Positions 1 through 10,934 of a stretch of DNA of 64,000 nucleotides are shown in pieces. The stretch comes from Ambrosia x helenae. Lineage: Eukaryota > Streptophyta > Magnoliopsida > Asterales > Asteraceae. Numbering within the stretch: position 1 is the first letter of the stretch; every line of letters begins with the position of its first letter. Position numbers and translations under genes: made by a program. The notes beneath the pieces were generated by a model. That model was not told the DNA's origin and ran no database searches. It worked only from the letters and a program-made list of their open reading frames with translations. The stretch covers positions 11,109,994-11,173,993 of the forward strand of contig CM061223.1 of the NCBI GenBank assembly GCA_030844895.1. Reading direction: 5' to 3'.

Positions 1-296
1 TTGGAACAAGACATCGGTCACAAAATTTCCACTGGTTCATGAGGTTAGAAGATATTATGATAATTTTCATCTCAAGTTAAATTTCCGGTTATTAGTCAAC
101 AACTGATTGGACCTAATGTTCATGACCGATTTACCAAGCTGAAATAATTGAAACCGGTCGGTTTTTGAAATATCTTAATCGAAAGTTATGGCTATGGCTC
201 AAAACCAAATTAAAGCAAATAACAACTTGAGCACGCCCTGAAAATCACCAACCGAAGCTTTGTGGTCCCCGCCGCAACGCGCGGGCAACCCACTAG
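1..296 (+). mobile_element. Helitron 3' terminus (partial element)
   Basis: A short GC hairpin (ccgcaacgcgcgggc region, 271-286) is followed about 8 bases later by CTAG at 293-296 and then a host T. This is the rolling-circle Helitron 3' end signature (hairpin, CTRR, insertion before T). The 5' end would lie left of the window. The same terminal style recurs near 4257, 33916, 36067, 39696 and 39866, which supports the call. No RepHel coding sequence is visible, so it is a non-autonomous copy or fragment. Confidence 0.55.
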
Positions 297-911
297 TTTT
301 GAGTAATACACAAAGTATTTCTCTTGTTCAACCCTCTTCTCTTCTTTGTATCAAGACTTCTCATAAAAAAAAATAAGGCACACAAACCTCATGTTTTTAT
401 GCAAGAAATGTAGACACATGAAGAGACTAAATTAATTCATCAATTATTAAATAATAATTGTCATGATAATTAGAGACATAAATTAGTCTCTCATTTATCA
501 ACATTTAACAAGAGTTTAATCTTCATTAGTGTCATAAAATTCTAATAAAGTAAAATAAAGAACTCAACTCAAAAGATCCTTAATAATTTCACTAAATAGC
601 AATTAAATTCTATTCATCATTCTAAAATTCCAACAACACCGATTAGGGATTTGATGCACCATCTCTGCTAGCATCAATACTCCACTGCAACCAACAGGGT
701 TCTTGCGGAAGATCTTTGGCGATGTAGATCAATTGGGTTTTGCAACTGTTTTATTTTTGTATACTTCTCAGACTCATTAGATTTAGATATATTCATGATA
801 ATGCTCTGTTAGTTTTTTTGTTTATAATTTGGTTTTGCTTGTTAGACCGTTTTAGTTTTACGGATGTATCTTGATTGCTTACTATCCATAGGGATCTTCT
901 CTAGCTACGAT
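297..911. other. AT-rich stretch, no gene recognised
   Basis: No ORF, repeat or RNA recognised. The last part (about 700-911) directly precedes an ARF1-like coding fragment. It may be that gene's old 5' UTR intron and leader, because an AG (ccatag, 886-891) sits shortly before the fragment. That is inference only. Confidence 0.3.
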
Positions 912-1058
912 ATGGTGCTAACATTCACTAAACTCTTTAGCCGACTCTTTGCCAAGACAGAGATGCTATTTTGATAGTGGGTCTTGATGCAGCTGGTAAG
1001 ACAACCATTCTGTACAAGCTCAAGCTTGGTGAGATCGTGAAAACTATTCCTACTGTTG
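912..1058 (+). pseudogene. ADP-ribosylation factor (ARF1-type) first coding exon, broken
   Basis: ARF1 is a small Ras-like GTPase that recruits COPI coats at the Golgi. From ATG 912 the reading gives an ARF-like N-terminus (MVLTFTKLFSRLFAK), then a stop after 20 codons. One base further the ARF frame resumes as VGLDAAGKTTILYKLKLGE, with the P-loop GLDAAGKT, and runs to TIPTVG. A single-base deletion near 968 explains the shift. The fragment ends at a GTATG donor at 1059, as expected for an ARF exon boundary, so it is a DNA-level copy and not a processed cDNA. No downstream ARF exons are found in the following kilobases. It is an exon fragment, perhaps moved by a transposon. Confidence 0.8.
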
Positions 1059-1767
1059 GTATGTTCTTTCTTTAATAGATCGATTAGAAATGCATGTGAT
1101 TTTTTATTTGGTCCCTTGATTTATATGTCTCTTGTCTTATACGTCATGCTTCCTAAAGAACTAACTAAATATGCCATTTTTTTCTATAAATTTGATTAGA
1201 TTGTTTCGTCTTTATTAGCCCCGTGGACTATTTTGTATGAAGTGTTTAAAAAAATTGTTTTAACCGCCTCCTGTGATCTTAATTCTCAAAGCTTAGTAGG
1301 TTCCTTCTACAAAGGTTGGAGGAGTTTTGGTGGTCACTGTGTTTTGTTGTTAACAAAATTTTGTACTTAGGCTGATATGTTGAGATCGTATCTCGCCTGA
1401 TAACAATTTATAATAACAACATTTTGAGGTATCAGAATGGTAGAGTAAATGTCAAAATTTTGTGTTTACAGATAGCATGGTGCATGGAAGTTAGAAGTGT
1501 GCTTGTTGATAAATTCATCAAACACCAATATATTTAGACTTTCAAAGTAATTTATATTGCAAAGTGGATGGATGGCTGCACCACAATCCGTGTTGCCTCG
1601 CCAACGTCCAGTAACCTCTTTTCAGAGCTATCGATGAGAGACTTCCATGCTTCGGAGACTAATGGAAATAGAATCAAGGATTTGACAGGAAGCATTTGTC
1701 ATGATTTCCGCTTTTCAGGGTATTTGAGTTGGGTAAATTAGGGTTCATGTTCTACATATATATTAGG
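1059..1767. other. non-coding flank of the ARF fragment
   Basis: The stretch starts like an intron (GTATG donor), but no second ARF exon follows. The segment 1560-1720 is somewhat GC-richer, with no recognisable product. Nothing else supported. Confidence 0.3.
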
Positions 1768-1853
1768 GTTGATAATCTGATTAAAAGGGGATGGGTGGGA
1801 GGGAATATAGGATTGATAATCTGATTAAAAGGGGATGTGTGGGAGGGAATATA
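1768..1853 (+). repeat. 43-bp tandem duplication (two copies)
   Basis: A unit containing ttgataatctgattaaaagg occurs twice in direct tandem with period 43 (start points 1770 and 1813) and only a few differences. It is a simple local duplication with no coding meaning. Confidence 0.8.
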
Positions 1854-1854
1854 A

Positions 1855-2045
1855 ACAAAAAAGAAGGAAAATGACCGATGTGCCCCTGATTTAACATTAA
1901 CATTTAACAAAGTTTGCAATTTGGATGGATTTAGCACTATATTTCTAACCTTAGTGGTTCAGGTGTTAAAAATTCTTATTTTAGATGGATTTAGCAATAT
2001 TGAACAAACCTCAGGGACAAATTTGACCATTTACGCTAAAAAATA
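1855..2045. repeat. MULE TIR-like repeat fragment
   Basis: This segment (ending with aatttgaccatttacgcta) is clearly homologous to 44670-44860, in the same orientation. Its style, a long conserved terminal-like block ending in a 'no longer than primary sense' motif about dispersal, resembles MULE terminal inverted repeats, but I see no partner in inverted orientation. It is a dispersed repeat; the MULE assignment is inference. Confidence 0.4.
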
Positions 2046-2589
2046 ATAACCCCAAAAATATACCAGTTCAATTTTTAAAATAAATCAAAAGTAACTTTAT
2101 AATATTGTTTCTAGTATTTAAACTTTTTACTTTTTATTCATTCGCATATTGATATAGTTTGCAAGTTTTCGTCTTGATTTGATTATTGTTCATCAAAGTG
2201 ATAGTTTGAAATGGTGGTTCTTGTATAAGTTTAACGCTTGTCATATGTTATTTCATGCGACATATATCATCAAATTTAACTATTTAAGCTTCAATGAATC
2301 TCATATCATTTCCTTGTTAAAAATGACAATTATATTTATATTATTTTGTTTTACTTAAAGTTTCCGAAAGATAATTAATGATTTGTGTTCTGTCTAGATA
2401 ATGTAACTCTTCCTCATTCCAAGTCAATAGTTATAAGATTATGGGGTGTGGTTCGGGAAGATTGATCGGGGAGCTGACCTGGACTCCTTCCCCGAAGAGG
2501 AACACCGCCCCCCTCCCCCGCTCCATCTTCGGTGAGCTCGATGAATTCTCCCCGTCTTCCCCGTCCTGCTTTTTTCTTTTTTTCTTGTT
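2046..2589. other. AT-rich then GC-rich non-coding
   Basis: Bases 2046-2440 are AT-rich without signals. From about 2450 the composition changes to a GC-rich purine/pyrimidine-biased block that continues to about 3020. No gene recognised. Confidence 0.3.
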
Positions 2590-3019
2590 TTTCTAATTTT
2601 TTAAATGTTGTGGAGAGAGAGAGGGGGTTTAAGAGTGAGAGAGAGAGAGAGAGGTTTAAAAGAGAGAGAGAGAAGCCGGAGAACGTCGCCGGAGAAGATG
2701 CAGAGGCGGTGATGGGTGGTGCAGAGAGAGAGAGAGAGAGAGAGTGGTGAGTGTCCGACCGCCGGAGACGGTGATGGGTGGCGGGGGAAGAAGGGGGAAC
2801 TTTGGAGGAGATGGGTGGCGGTGATGATTGGTGCAGAAGGTTTTGTGTGTGTGTGTGTGTGAGAGAGAGAGAGCTTTGGAGGAGAAGGTTGTTTGTTTCT
2901 TTTTTTTTTTTTTGTTATATACTTAAAATAATAAAAAAGGAAGGGGGAAGAAGGGGGAACCATTTTCCCTAAAAGGGGGAGGGGAAGGGGGAATATGACG
3001 TGGCTCTGACGTGGACAAG
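2590..3019. repeat. GA- and GT-microsatellite block
   Basis: Runs of GA repeats (about 2611-2672, 2725-2745 and 2861-2872) and a GT run (about 2843-2862) sit in purine-rich DNA, with a poly-T at 2900-2913. Open frames here on both strands encode only RERERE- or SLSLSL-type low complexity and are not genes. The flanks (gggggagggg motifs near 2490-2520 and 2970-3020) hint at a degenerate transposon. Confidence 0.6.
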
Positions 3020-3695
3020 GGGGAGGGAATTGGGTTTTTAGTTTTTGTCATTTTTTATATTCTTTTATTTTTATTTATTTTACCCAAATAAATAAATAAT
3101 AATATATGTGAGGTAAATATATGACTATATGAGATCAATAAACTTACTTTTAGTATCCACACTCATTATATGTTTCCACCTCCAATGTCAACGCCCTACA
3201 CTTTCAATGCCCTCCGCCATGCACCTCTGACACCCTCCTCCATTCAACTCCGATGTGAACTTAATTTTTTCAGACACTACTTTATTATATTTACCTATAT
3301 TATGTTAAGTGTTAAGTATGTTTGGATAATTAATTTATATTTTGGGTGGATCTACTGATGTCTTAATGTATGTGAATTCGATCTTATTCGAAAGTTAATA
3401 TATATCCGTTTGTGTTTGTTTCCGTTCATGAACACTTCTTTGTGTTCATTTTTGTTCATTTGTATTCATGAACACTTGTTTGGGTTTATTAATGTTCGTT
3501 TGTGTGTTTTGTGCGTTCATGAACAAAATTAACAAACGAACACGAACACAAGTGTTTTCTTAACAAACGAACACGAACAAAAAATCTTGTTCGGCAAGTG
3601 TTCATGAACTGTTCGTGAACACGTAGTTTCTTTAACAAACGAACACGAACAAAGCCTTATTCGTGTTCGTTCGGTTTGTTTGCAGGCCTAATCAC
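3020..3695. mobile_element. hAT-like MITE copy, right part
   Basis: Homologous to 44040-44480 (shared central part with ggtaaatatatgactatatg) and, at its right end, to 11160-11491. The right part is packed with cgaacacgaaca-type subterminal repeats and ends in a diverged gttcg-ttcgg-tttgtttgcaggccta terminus near 3690. It belongs to the family whose intact short copy is 10935-11491. The left TIR is missing. Confidence 0.6.
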
Positions 3696-4256
3696 ACCTG
3701 TTATTTGGATGAGTTTTTGGTAAAGGTAGGAAGTCTAAGGGTGAACCCATGGACTTTGAGCCACACACCTTTAGGAACCTTGTTCCTCCTTTGTCAATGA
3801 ACATCATTTACAAGGTTTGAGGGTTAAGGGTTGTTATTGTTAAGTCACTAAAATAATCATTAAACCAGACTTATATTTTCTTAATCACTAAATATTTAAT
3901 TCATCAATAATATTTATATAGTACTATTCCTATCAATTGTTGAAATTCTGGAAGCGTCTTAAAGTTGATAAGGAATATGAACTTCAAACATTATATAAGG
4001 ATGAATATAAAAAATAACACATAATCTAATTCTGATTATTTATGTGATCATGTGATGTTCTAATTTATGTAATGTTCTAAATAATGTGATCATGTAATGT
4101 TTTTTTAACTGTAACTACTTTGACATGATCTACTTTTGTATCCAGGAGTCCGAAACTCAATGAAACCAAGATCTGGCTCCAGGTTTCGATAAGTAGGCTA
4201 CTGGCTACACTTCCTCACAAGTCACACATATGGCCATATTGGGTCTTTATTATTAA
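3696..4256. other. no feature recognised
   Basis: AT-rich sequence without a plausible gene, RNA or repeat boundary. It is the flank into which a minus-strand Helitron end (4257) is set. Confidence 0.3.
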
Positions 4257-4300
4257 CTAGTAGGATTCCACCGCGTTGCAACGGATGTTCGGTCGTTATC
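4257..4300 (-). mobile_element. Helitron 3' terminus, minus strand
   Basis: Read on the minus strand, a hairpin (ccgttgcaacgcgg, 4271-4284) is followed after about 9 bases by CTACTAG and then host T. This is the Helitron 3' end pattern. The body therefore extends to higher coordinates; I could not fix the 5' end. A Harbinger-type MITE at 4560 lies inside or next to it. Confidence 0.5.
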
Positions 4301-4559
4301 GATTCGTTACTATATCAGCACTCAATATAGCAGTCGAAATAGATATGTGTAAAAGGATATTGACACTTGAAATGAATACTAACATCAATGCGGTGGGGAT
4401 TCCGTCAATATTGATTTCACATATTGGTACGATACTGACACACACTATAATGGTGGCTAAAAAAATATAACACCGAATTACCTTACTTTCAGTATTAATT
4501 TTTTTACCAAGATTGAGACAAATAGATAATTGAAATAAACATATTTGCTATTGGTTTTA

Positions 4560-4960
4560 GTGTGTGTAGTGGTGGAGGGTTATGGGGGGTTATGGGTATT
4601 AAAATATTAAAAAGTAATAGAATGGGGGTTATGGAAAAAGAGGGTGTAATAGGAAGGGGGTTATAGGGCTTTATAAATGATTGGGTAATCATTGGTTAGC
4701 TTGTATATGGATATGGATGAGAATGTATGTTTGTATGTTTGTATGTGGATGTGTATGTATATATATAAAGCTCCACGATTTTTTTTTTAAACCTTAATGA
4801 CCGTTCAACGGTCAAATTGAAATTCTCACGCAAACCAAAGCCAAAACGTCCGTTATAGCCAAAACGCTCCCGAGCATAACGCCATATAGCGCCCGGGGGG
4901 CGGTGTTCACGGGCGCTATAGGCTTCCATAACGCCCCATAACCTTCCACTACACATGCCC
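4560..4960 (-). mobile_element. PIF/Harbinger-type MITE with TTA target duplication
   Basis: The ends are inverted repeats: gtgtgtgtagtggtggaggg at the left, and the complement of ccttccactacacatgccc at the right. They are flanked by TTA at 4557-4559 and 4961-4963. A 3-bp TWA duplication and this end sequence fit PIF/Harbinger elements. Internally, on the minus strand, it carries a TATA-like tatatataca region and a 'gaccgtt...aacggtca' palindrome, both shared with the longer relative at about 30.6-32.0 kb. It looks like an internal-deletion derivative of that family. Confidence 0.65.
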
Positions 4961-4963
4961 TTA

Positions 4964-5766
4964 TGTTTGTTGTACCAAATAAAAATTTAATCAATGTTTA
5001 TTACCATTTTATTTAATTCAACCTCTCTTTTAATTCCAAACCAACTCAGTTGTAGGCATACGATGAGATGCTCTAGTATATACTTAAAGTAAAAGCGATG
5101 AAGATGTTTATGAATAGAGTATTAAAGTTGGACATCTCCTCTACTTTCTTAATTTCTCCATCTCTCCCACACTCTCAGTATACAACACCGTCTATCCATG
5201 TCTCTGCTATCTCGCACAACAAACACATCGCCTAACCGCCACCACCAGATTAACACCACCAAGTCGCCGCCATTTCTGTTACAACAATTGCATCAGAACT
5301 CGTATCTACCTACCCCCTGATGACTGGATCGCCGCGGCTCCATCGATTCCTTGCCCGTTCTTTTCATTGCCGACGCTATTTCTTTCACTGTTTCACCGGC
5401 GTTACGGACACGGTCCGACACACACATGCAACTCCATTTCGAACCCTACCGTAGCCCTCCGTTTCAGAAACCGATTTCTTCGAAGGTCAGATATGAAAAT
5501 AGATCCGCTGTACTTGTTTTTCAGGCGGTGGGCAAAACGGTCTATTGATGGAAGCGTGTGCCTATACACAATGGCCGACGAAGTCGACTGGCATACCGCC
5601 GTTATTCCATCTCGGTTAGTACCGTTGGGTGTCCGGTAGTGCTGTCGCCTAACGCGATGTTCCTACGGTGGTGGTTGAAGGCGCTGTGCTTCGTTGTGGG
5701 AAACATGTGGCCAAAATCGAAAGAAGAAAACTTGGCAGTCAAATGTCGGAAAACACAATTGTCGGC
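4964..5766. other. unclassified, GC-richer from 5230
   Basis: At 5070 the sequence TCTAGTATATACTTAAAG resembles a Helitron 5' end (TC start, AT-rich). From about 5230 to 5766 GC content rises and there are overlapping frames of 65-90 codons on the plus strand (5351-5548, 5367-5639, 5558-5776), none recognisable. The stretch could be a captured host gene fragment. It is cut by the retrotransposon inserted at 5772, whose target duplication TGTTG is at 5767-5771. Confidence 0.35.
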
Positions 5767-6868
5767 TGTTGTGTAACACCCCAACCGATGGCGGAAACAT
5801 CGAGATGTCACGTATTGATGATTGTTCAGTAGCTCATGATAAATAATAAGTTCCAATAAATGATTTAAATAAATTACATACAATTGTTCTAAGAATTTAT
5901 ACATCAAAATGAAAAAAAAATACTAGCTACGCATCCTCGAGCATTAACTCAAATCTTCGAACAAGCTATAACCTGAAACATGTTAAGTTTGAAAATATTT
6001 TGGGTCAACAAAAGTTGGTGAGAATTACATAGGTTTGAATATTGAATAAAAACTTGTACAATTCGAGTGTCATGGCAAGTCTAGTCCATATGTGAAAACA
6101 ATACTAACCGGTAAATCGTGTGCATAATCAAACCTTGTGACTAGAATATTGTGGTCCATCCCATACGCATATGGTTCACTCGTTTATGTTGCGATAACAA
6201 TCACCCACGCTACCTATGTAGGAGGTAACGTATCCGGGTAGGGTTGTCAGTCCAATAGATCTATCATTGTGTATCGTTGGCTTGTACGGAATTAATGATT
6301 ATGCTAGAATAATTGTGCTTACCATAGTAATGTTTAAGACATAATGCAACATAGAATAACACATAGACACTTATGATTGAATTGTAAATTGAATGTTGTA
6401 ACATGTTTCTCCCCAAAATAGTGAAATGGAAAAGGGGCTATGTAAAACTCACCTTAGGTGCTTAATGAATTCGTGAGTTTTCTTGAGCGTGCAAACACTT
6501 AGTAATAATGCCTTTCGGAACTAGCTAGAGGAGATAATGATGGATGAAAACTTTAGTATGTGGGAGATGGGATAATAATGTTTTTTTTATTGAATGTTAT
6601 AAAAAGTTGAATGGTAGGCTATTGTATTTATAGTGTAGAAATTGGAGTTGTAATTAGGGACTACTTTGACTAGGCTACAATTTAGGAACAACTTTGACTT
6701 GACTAGAAGACCATATTTACTAACACTTTGACTTGACTAGGAGACCATATTTACTAACACTTTGACTTGACTTGACTAAGAGACTACGTTTGACTTTTCA
6801 GGTTTGACTAAGGGACCTTGAAAGGGTTTAAGTTTAATTGGTTTTAATTAACATCACAAAACACCAAA

Positions 6869-6952
6869 TGGTGTAGTGTTTTGTGTGGTGTGGTTAAGGT
6901 TTAGCCCGCCAGGGACTCGAGTTCGAATCCTGGCTCAGGCAAACATTTTTTT
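6869..6952 (+). promoter_or_regulatory. tRNA-like module (box A, box B, T-run) inside LTR
   Basis: A weak box A-like tggtgtagtg at 6869 is followed by box B-like gagttcgaatcc ending at 6930 and a T7 run at 6946-6952, the order expected of a type 2 RNA polymerase III unit. It is antisense to the LTR. The copy in the other LTR (10612-10695) has a perfect box B. No cloverleaf could be drawn, so it is not called a tRNA gene. Confidence 0.5.
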
Positions 6953-7083
6953 AACGTTTTTAAATCAGAATTTTTAATAAAATCCAATTTAATATTGATT
7001 ATAAGTCATTATTTAAACAAAAAAATTAATAAAATGGATGGGAAAGATAATGTAAACATGAATCGGATGAATAAACGAGGGAG

Positions 7084-7086
<3 letters not shown>

Positions 7087-7136
<50 letters not shown>
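7087..7136. repeat. TA dinucleotide repeat
   Basis: About 25 TA units near the LTR 5' end. The matching site in the other LTR (10831-10852) has only about 10-11 units, so the tract changed length after insertion. Confidence 0.9.
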
Positions 7137-7141
<5 letters not shown>

Positions 7142-7155
7142 TGTGTGATGTTACA

Positions 7156-7173
7156 GTCTCCCCTACTTTTTGG
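7156..7173 (-). other. polypurine tract of the 5.77-kb element
   Basis: On the minus strand the purine-rich aaaaagtaggggagac directly precedes the TGTAACA start of the 3' LTR, the position of the plus-strand primer. Confidence 0.6.
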
Positions 7174-9487
7174 AACTTCGTCTCGAAGTTTATTAAAAAC
7201 ACAGGGTTGAGGATGATTAGGTAGAAATTAAGTCAACTGGGGTTTGGAAAATTTGGGTTAAGGCACGACATGAATTTATAGGTAATAGAATAATCTGTTT
7301 CGAATAATTTGGATAAAAGGTTTGATATGTGTGAGTTTTAAGGGTTGGATTAGGTTCGTCTGAAATAGCAAGGAGAATAAGAATCTAGCAAAACACTAAA
7401 CTTAAGTGTTAGGAAAGAAATGCATGAGTTGATTGACTATAGAAAGACTAAATGAACTACCAGGTAACTAGAGTTTATAATTGATTATCTACTGAAAACC
7501 ATGATAGAATTCCACACTACCTTAACGTACCTGTAAATTCATGATTACGTTCCGGACCGCAATCACCAATTTACCTTACATTAGGGTTTTGTGTCCTTCT
7601 ATGACTCTAAACACATATGTAAGTAATGCAAAATAACCTTGTGATTGAATCTTTGTATCAATGAGTCTAATAAATCTTTGTATCAAATTACATGTATGAT
7701 GTATCCAAAAATGAGTCCAACTGTTGAGCAGGAAAAGACCTCTACCAATCAGTGAGTAGGAACCTCTACCGATTGTTGAGCAGGTGCGATGGCCTCTACC
7801 AGTCATTGAGCATGTTATTAGAACCTCTACCGACTGTTGAGCAGGCATGATGACCTCTACCAATCGTTGAGCAGGTTGTTAGGTACTCTACTAACTGTTG
7901 AGCAAGTACTTCATCCTCTACCAGTTGTTTGATTAAGTGTAACAATTGTTTTTTATTTAACACATAAGTTGCAAGTTCGTAATATATACATGTAAGTAAG
8001 TTTGTAAATGCATCAAGTATAGCATGCGAGTTTTAATAGAGTTGTCCTAGACAAGATTAATGACTCTAGGTGTGTTTATAGCAAATAGTTTATATTCCAT
8101 GCTTTCAAGTATCATGAATAATCAAATGTTCAAGTAGATAATCAAATCCTCATGTATAACTAAGAATCAAGTTTGATGCAACGAACAATCAAGTTTTCAA
8201 TAGTCTGATTATCATAGGGATCAAGTTCATGTTCCAGAAGGTGAAGAATATGAATTTAGTTCTTGAGAGGATGATGAAGAACTCAAAGCATCATCAAGGT
8301 TATGAAAGATAATGAACGTGAAAATAGTTAATAAAGGGTTTATTTTATAGTAAGGAGATTATGTAGCAGTGTAAATCGTGGGGTTTGGATCAAAGGTTAG
8401 AATCTAGCGTATGGGAAAACATGATTGTGATAAATACCAAAAATTGTAAAAGTTCGAACAAGTTGAAAATAATTAGGTGGCAATGGAGATTAAATTTTGT
8501 TCATGAGGATGGAAAGATCTTATCATTTTTCTTTTTAAAACTGGTTTCTTATATAAAACAAAAGTTGCTAAATAGTACAAACTAAGTGGCTTTAGATCAG
8601 AATATTTTAGTTTAGTCGAAGATTTTAAACACGACGTTAGGTTTTATAGATCAAGGTGACATTATATCAAAAATCCTTTGTTATGCTAATGAATAAACAT
8701 TTGGATTTAGAAATTAAGTTTGAGGATATCTTATAACAAAAATATGTATTTTCCATGGTTTATAGGTGATGAAAATTTTGACAATATTAAGAAATATTTA
8801 GTGTTGGGCTAGGGTCTGCCCAGGTTATGAGGTTACAGTTTAGAAATATGTAACATGTTGAAAAATGAAATAATATGATTTGGGGAGGGTGTCGAAAATA
8901 ATCAAACATGTGGCTAAGATGGTAAGATGAAATGTGATTGTGAAATCCATATATGATTAGGAAATGAGATTGATTTAAGCTGTAAAATTTTGAGATTTTA
9001 GAGCTTAGTTTTAAGGAAAGTGAGTGTAATCATTTATTCATTAATTAAAACGAATAAACGAAAACGTTGACTTATCAAAGCTTCTAGATTCTAATAACAT
9101 AGTGAAGACATGCTTTAGCCTATAAGTGAACACTCAACCTGAGAATTCCCAGGTAGGCATCCGAGTCCCTCGTCTGATTGGGATTTATGCGCAATGCCAG
9201 TCCTAGACAGAAAACTCAGAATACAGGCGTTCACCCTTCCAGATTGCACGTGTTCGTTATTAGAATATAGAGCTTCGACGAGATTTATAAGGTATTTCAG
9301 GTTAGGATCTGAGAATTTTGTTCCAGTTATGGAGAGCAAACATCTTGTAGGGACTAAAGTAGGGATAAGAAGTAGGATAGAGGTAGAGAATAGAAACAAG
9401 TAGAGTTGCAAGTAAAAGGAGCAAGTACTGGTTATAATCCTATGGTTATAGACTAGATTATTTTTCTAATAACCTAATTCCCTATAA
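7174..9487 (-). other. retrotransposon interior without coding capacity
   Basis: No gag, protease, RT or integrase motif found on either strand. The longest minus-strand frame (7576-7863, 95 codons) only translates the minisatellite. The internal 9115-9411 frame (98 codons, minus) starts near the PBS where a gag leader could be, but shows no zinc knuckle or known similarity. Confidence 0.6.
7715..7930. repeat. minisatellite, ~38-bp unit, about six copies
   Basis: Units of the form 'cctctaccaa-ygttgagcagg-variable' recur about every 36-40 bases from 7715 to 7930. The conserved core is gttgagcagg plus cctctacc; the linker (gaaaaga, tgcgatgg, catgatga, ttgttaggta) varies. The array lies in the middle of the non-coding interior of the retrotransposon. 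Confidence 0.8.
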
Positions 9488-9504
9488 CCATGGCTCTGAT
9501 ACCA
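9488..9504 (-). other. primer-binding site for initiator tRNA-Met
   Basis: Minus-strand TGGTATCAGAGCCATGG, three bases inside the 5' LTR (9508-10870), is complementary to the 3' end of plant initiator tRNA-Met. It sets the element orientation as minus. Confidence 0.9.
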
Positions 9505-9507
9505 ATC

Positions 9508-10870
9508 TGTAACACCCCAACAGATGGCGGAAACATCGGGATGTCACGTATTGATGATTGTTCAGTAGCTCATGATAAATAATAAGTTCCAATAAATGAT
9601 TTAAATAAATTACATACAATTGTTCTAAGAATTTATACATCAAAATGAAAAAAAAAATACTAGCTACGCATCTTCGAGCATTAACTCAAATCTTCGAACA
9701 AGCTATAACCTGAAACATGTTAAGTTTGAAAATATTTTGGGTCAACAAAAGTTGGTGAGAATTACATAGGTTTGAATATTGAATAAAAACTTGTACAATT
9801 CGAGTGTCATGGCAAGTCTAGTCCATATGTGAAAACAATACTACCCGGTAAATCGTGTGCATAATCAAACCTTGTGACTAGAATATTGTGGTCCATCCCT
9901 TACGCATATGGTTCACTCGTTTATGTTGTGATAACAATCACCCACGCTACCTATGTAGGAGGTAACGTATCCGGGTAGGGTTGTCAGTCCAATAGATCTA
10001 TCATTGTGTATCGTTGGCTTGTACGGAGTTAATGATTATGCTAGAATAATTGTGCTTACCATAGTAATGTTTAAGACATAATGCAACATAGAATAACACA
10101 TAGACACTTATGATTGAATTGTAAATTGAATGTTGTAACATGTTTCACCCCAAAATAGTGAAATGGAAAAGGGGCTATGTAAAACTCACCTTAGGTGCTT
10201 AATGAATTCGTGAGTTTTCTTGAGCGTGCAAACACTTAGTAATAATGCCTTGGAAAACTCGGAACTAGCTAGAGGAGATAATGATGGATGAAAACTTTAG
10301 TATGTGGGAGATGGGATAATAATGTTTTTTTTATTGAATGTTATAAAGAGTTGAATGGTATGCTATTGTATTTATAGTGTAGAAATTGGAGTTGTAATTA
10401 GGGACTACTTTGACTAGGTTAGAATTTAGGAACAACTTTGACTTGACTAGAAGACCATATTTACTAACACTTTGACTTGACTAGGAGACCATATTTACTA
10501 CACTTTGACTTGACTTGACTAAAAGACTGCGTTTGACTTTTCAGGTTTGACTAACGGACCTTGAAAGGGTTTAAGTTTAATTGGTTTTAATTAACATCAC
10601 AAAACACCAAATGGTGTAGTGGTTTGTGTGGTGTGGTTAGGGTTTAGCCCGCCAGGGACTCGGGTTCGAATCCTGGCTCAGGCAAACATTTTTTTAACGT
10701 TTTTAAATCAGAATTTTTAATAAAATCCAATTTAATATTGATTATAAGTCATTATTTAAACAAAAAAATTAATAAAATGGATGGGAAAGATAATGTAAAC
10801 ATGAATCGGATGAATAAACGAGGGAGTTCTATATATATATATATATATATATAAATTGTGTGATGTTACA
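9508..10870 (-). repeat. 5' LTR of the 5.77-kb retrotransposon
   Basis: 1363 bp, direct copy of 5772-7155 with few substitutions. Its outer end is followed by the target duplication TGTTG at 10871-10875. Confidence 0.9.
10612..10695 (+). promoter_or_regulatory. tRNA-like module in the 5' LTR
   Basis: Box A-like tggtgtagtgg at 10612, perfect box B GGTTCGAATCC at 10663-10673, then T7 at 10689-10695. Antisense to LTR transcription, matching 6869-6952. Confidence 0.55.
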
Positions 10871-10934
10871 TGTTGCGCCGACGGTTGTTAATTAATATAT
10901 ATAGTAATATTAGAACTATTATTAGCCCTGCGGG

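Larger units (their letters stand above)
5772..7155 (-). repeat. 3' LTR of the 5.77-kb retrotransposon
   Basis: 1384 bp, bounded by TGTAACA and TGTTACA. Relative to the right LTR it has a much longer TA microsatellite (7087-7136) and scattered substitutions. It contains an antisense tRNA-like module at 6869-6952. Confidence 0.9.
5772..10870 (-). mobile_element. complete non-autonomous LTR retrotransposon (5.1 kb)
   Basis: Two direct LTRs (5772-7155 and 9508-10870) each begin TGTAACACCCCAAC and end GATGTTACA on the plus strand. The element is flanked by the perfect 5-bp duplication TGTTG (5767-5771 and 10871-10875). A primer-binding site for initiator tRNA-Met lies beside the right LTR and a purine-rich tract beside the left LTR, so transcription runs on the minus strand. 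The 2.35-kb interior has no gag or pol similarity in any frame, only a minisatellite, so movement must have depended on proteins from another element. LTR copies are very similar, implying a fairly recent insertion. LTR relatives occur at 53.07 and 57.4-62.3 kb. Confidence 0.9.

Noticed and set aside
2532..2972. Overlapping open frames on both strands (72, 120 and 64 codons)
   Set aside because: They translate GA/GT microsatellites and poly-T; no domain or homology visible.
6869..6952. True tRNA gene
   Set aside because: Only box A/B-like words and a T-run; acceptor stem and anticodon arm cannot be drawn. Same for the modules at 57618, 58312, 58462, 61490 and 62196.
7715..7930. CRISPR-like array (fixed core, variable spacers)
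   Set aside because: Plant nuclear context, cores imperfect and very short linkers; it is a minisatellite inside an LTR retrotransposon.
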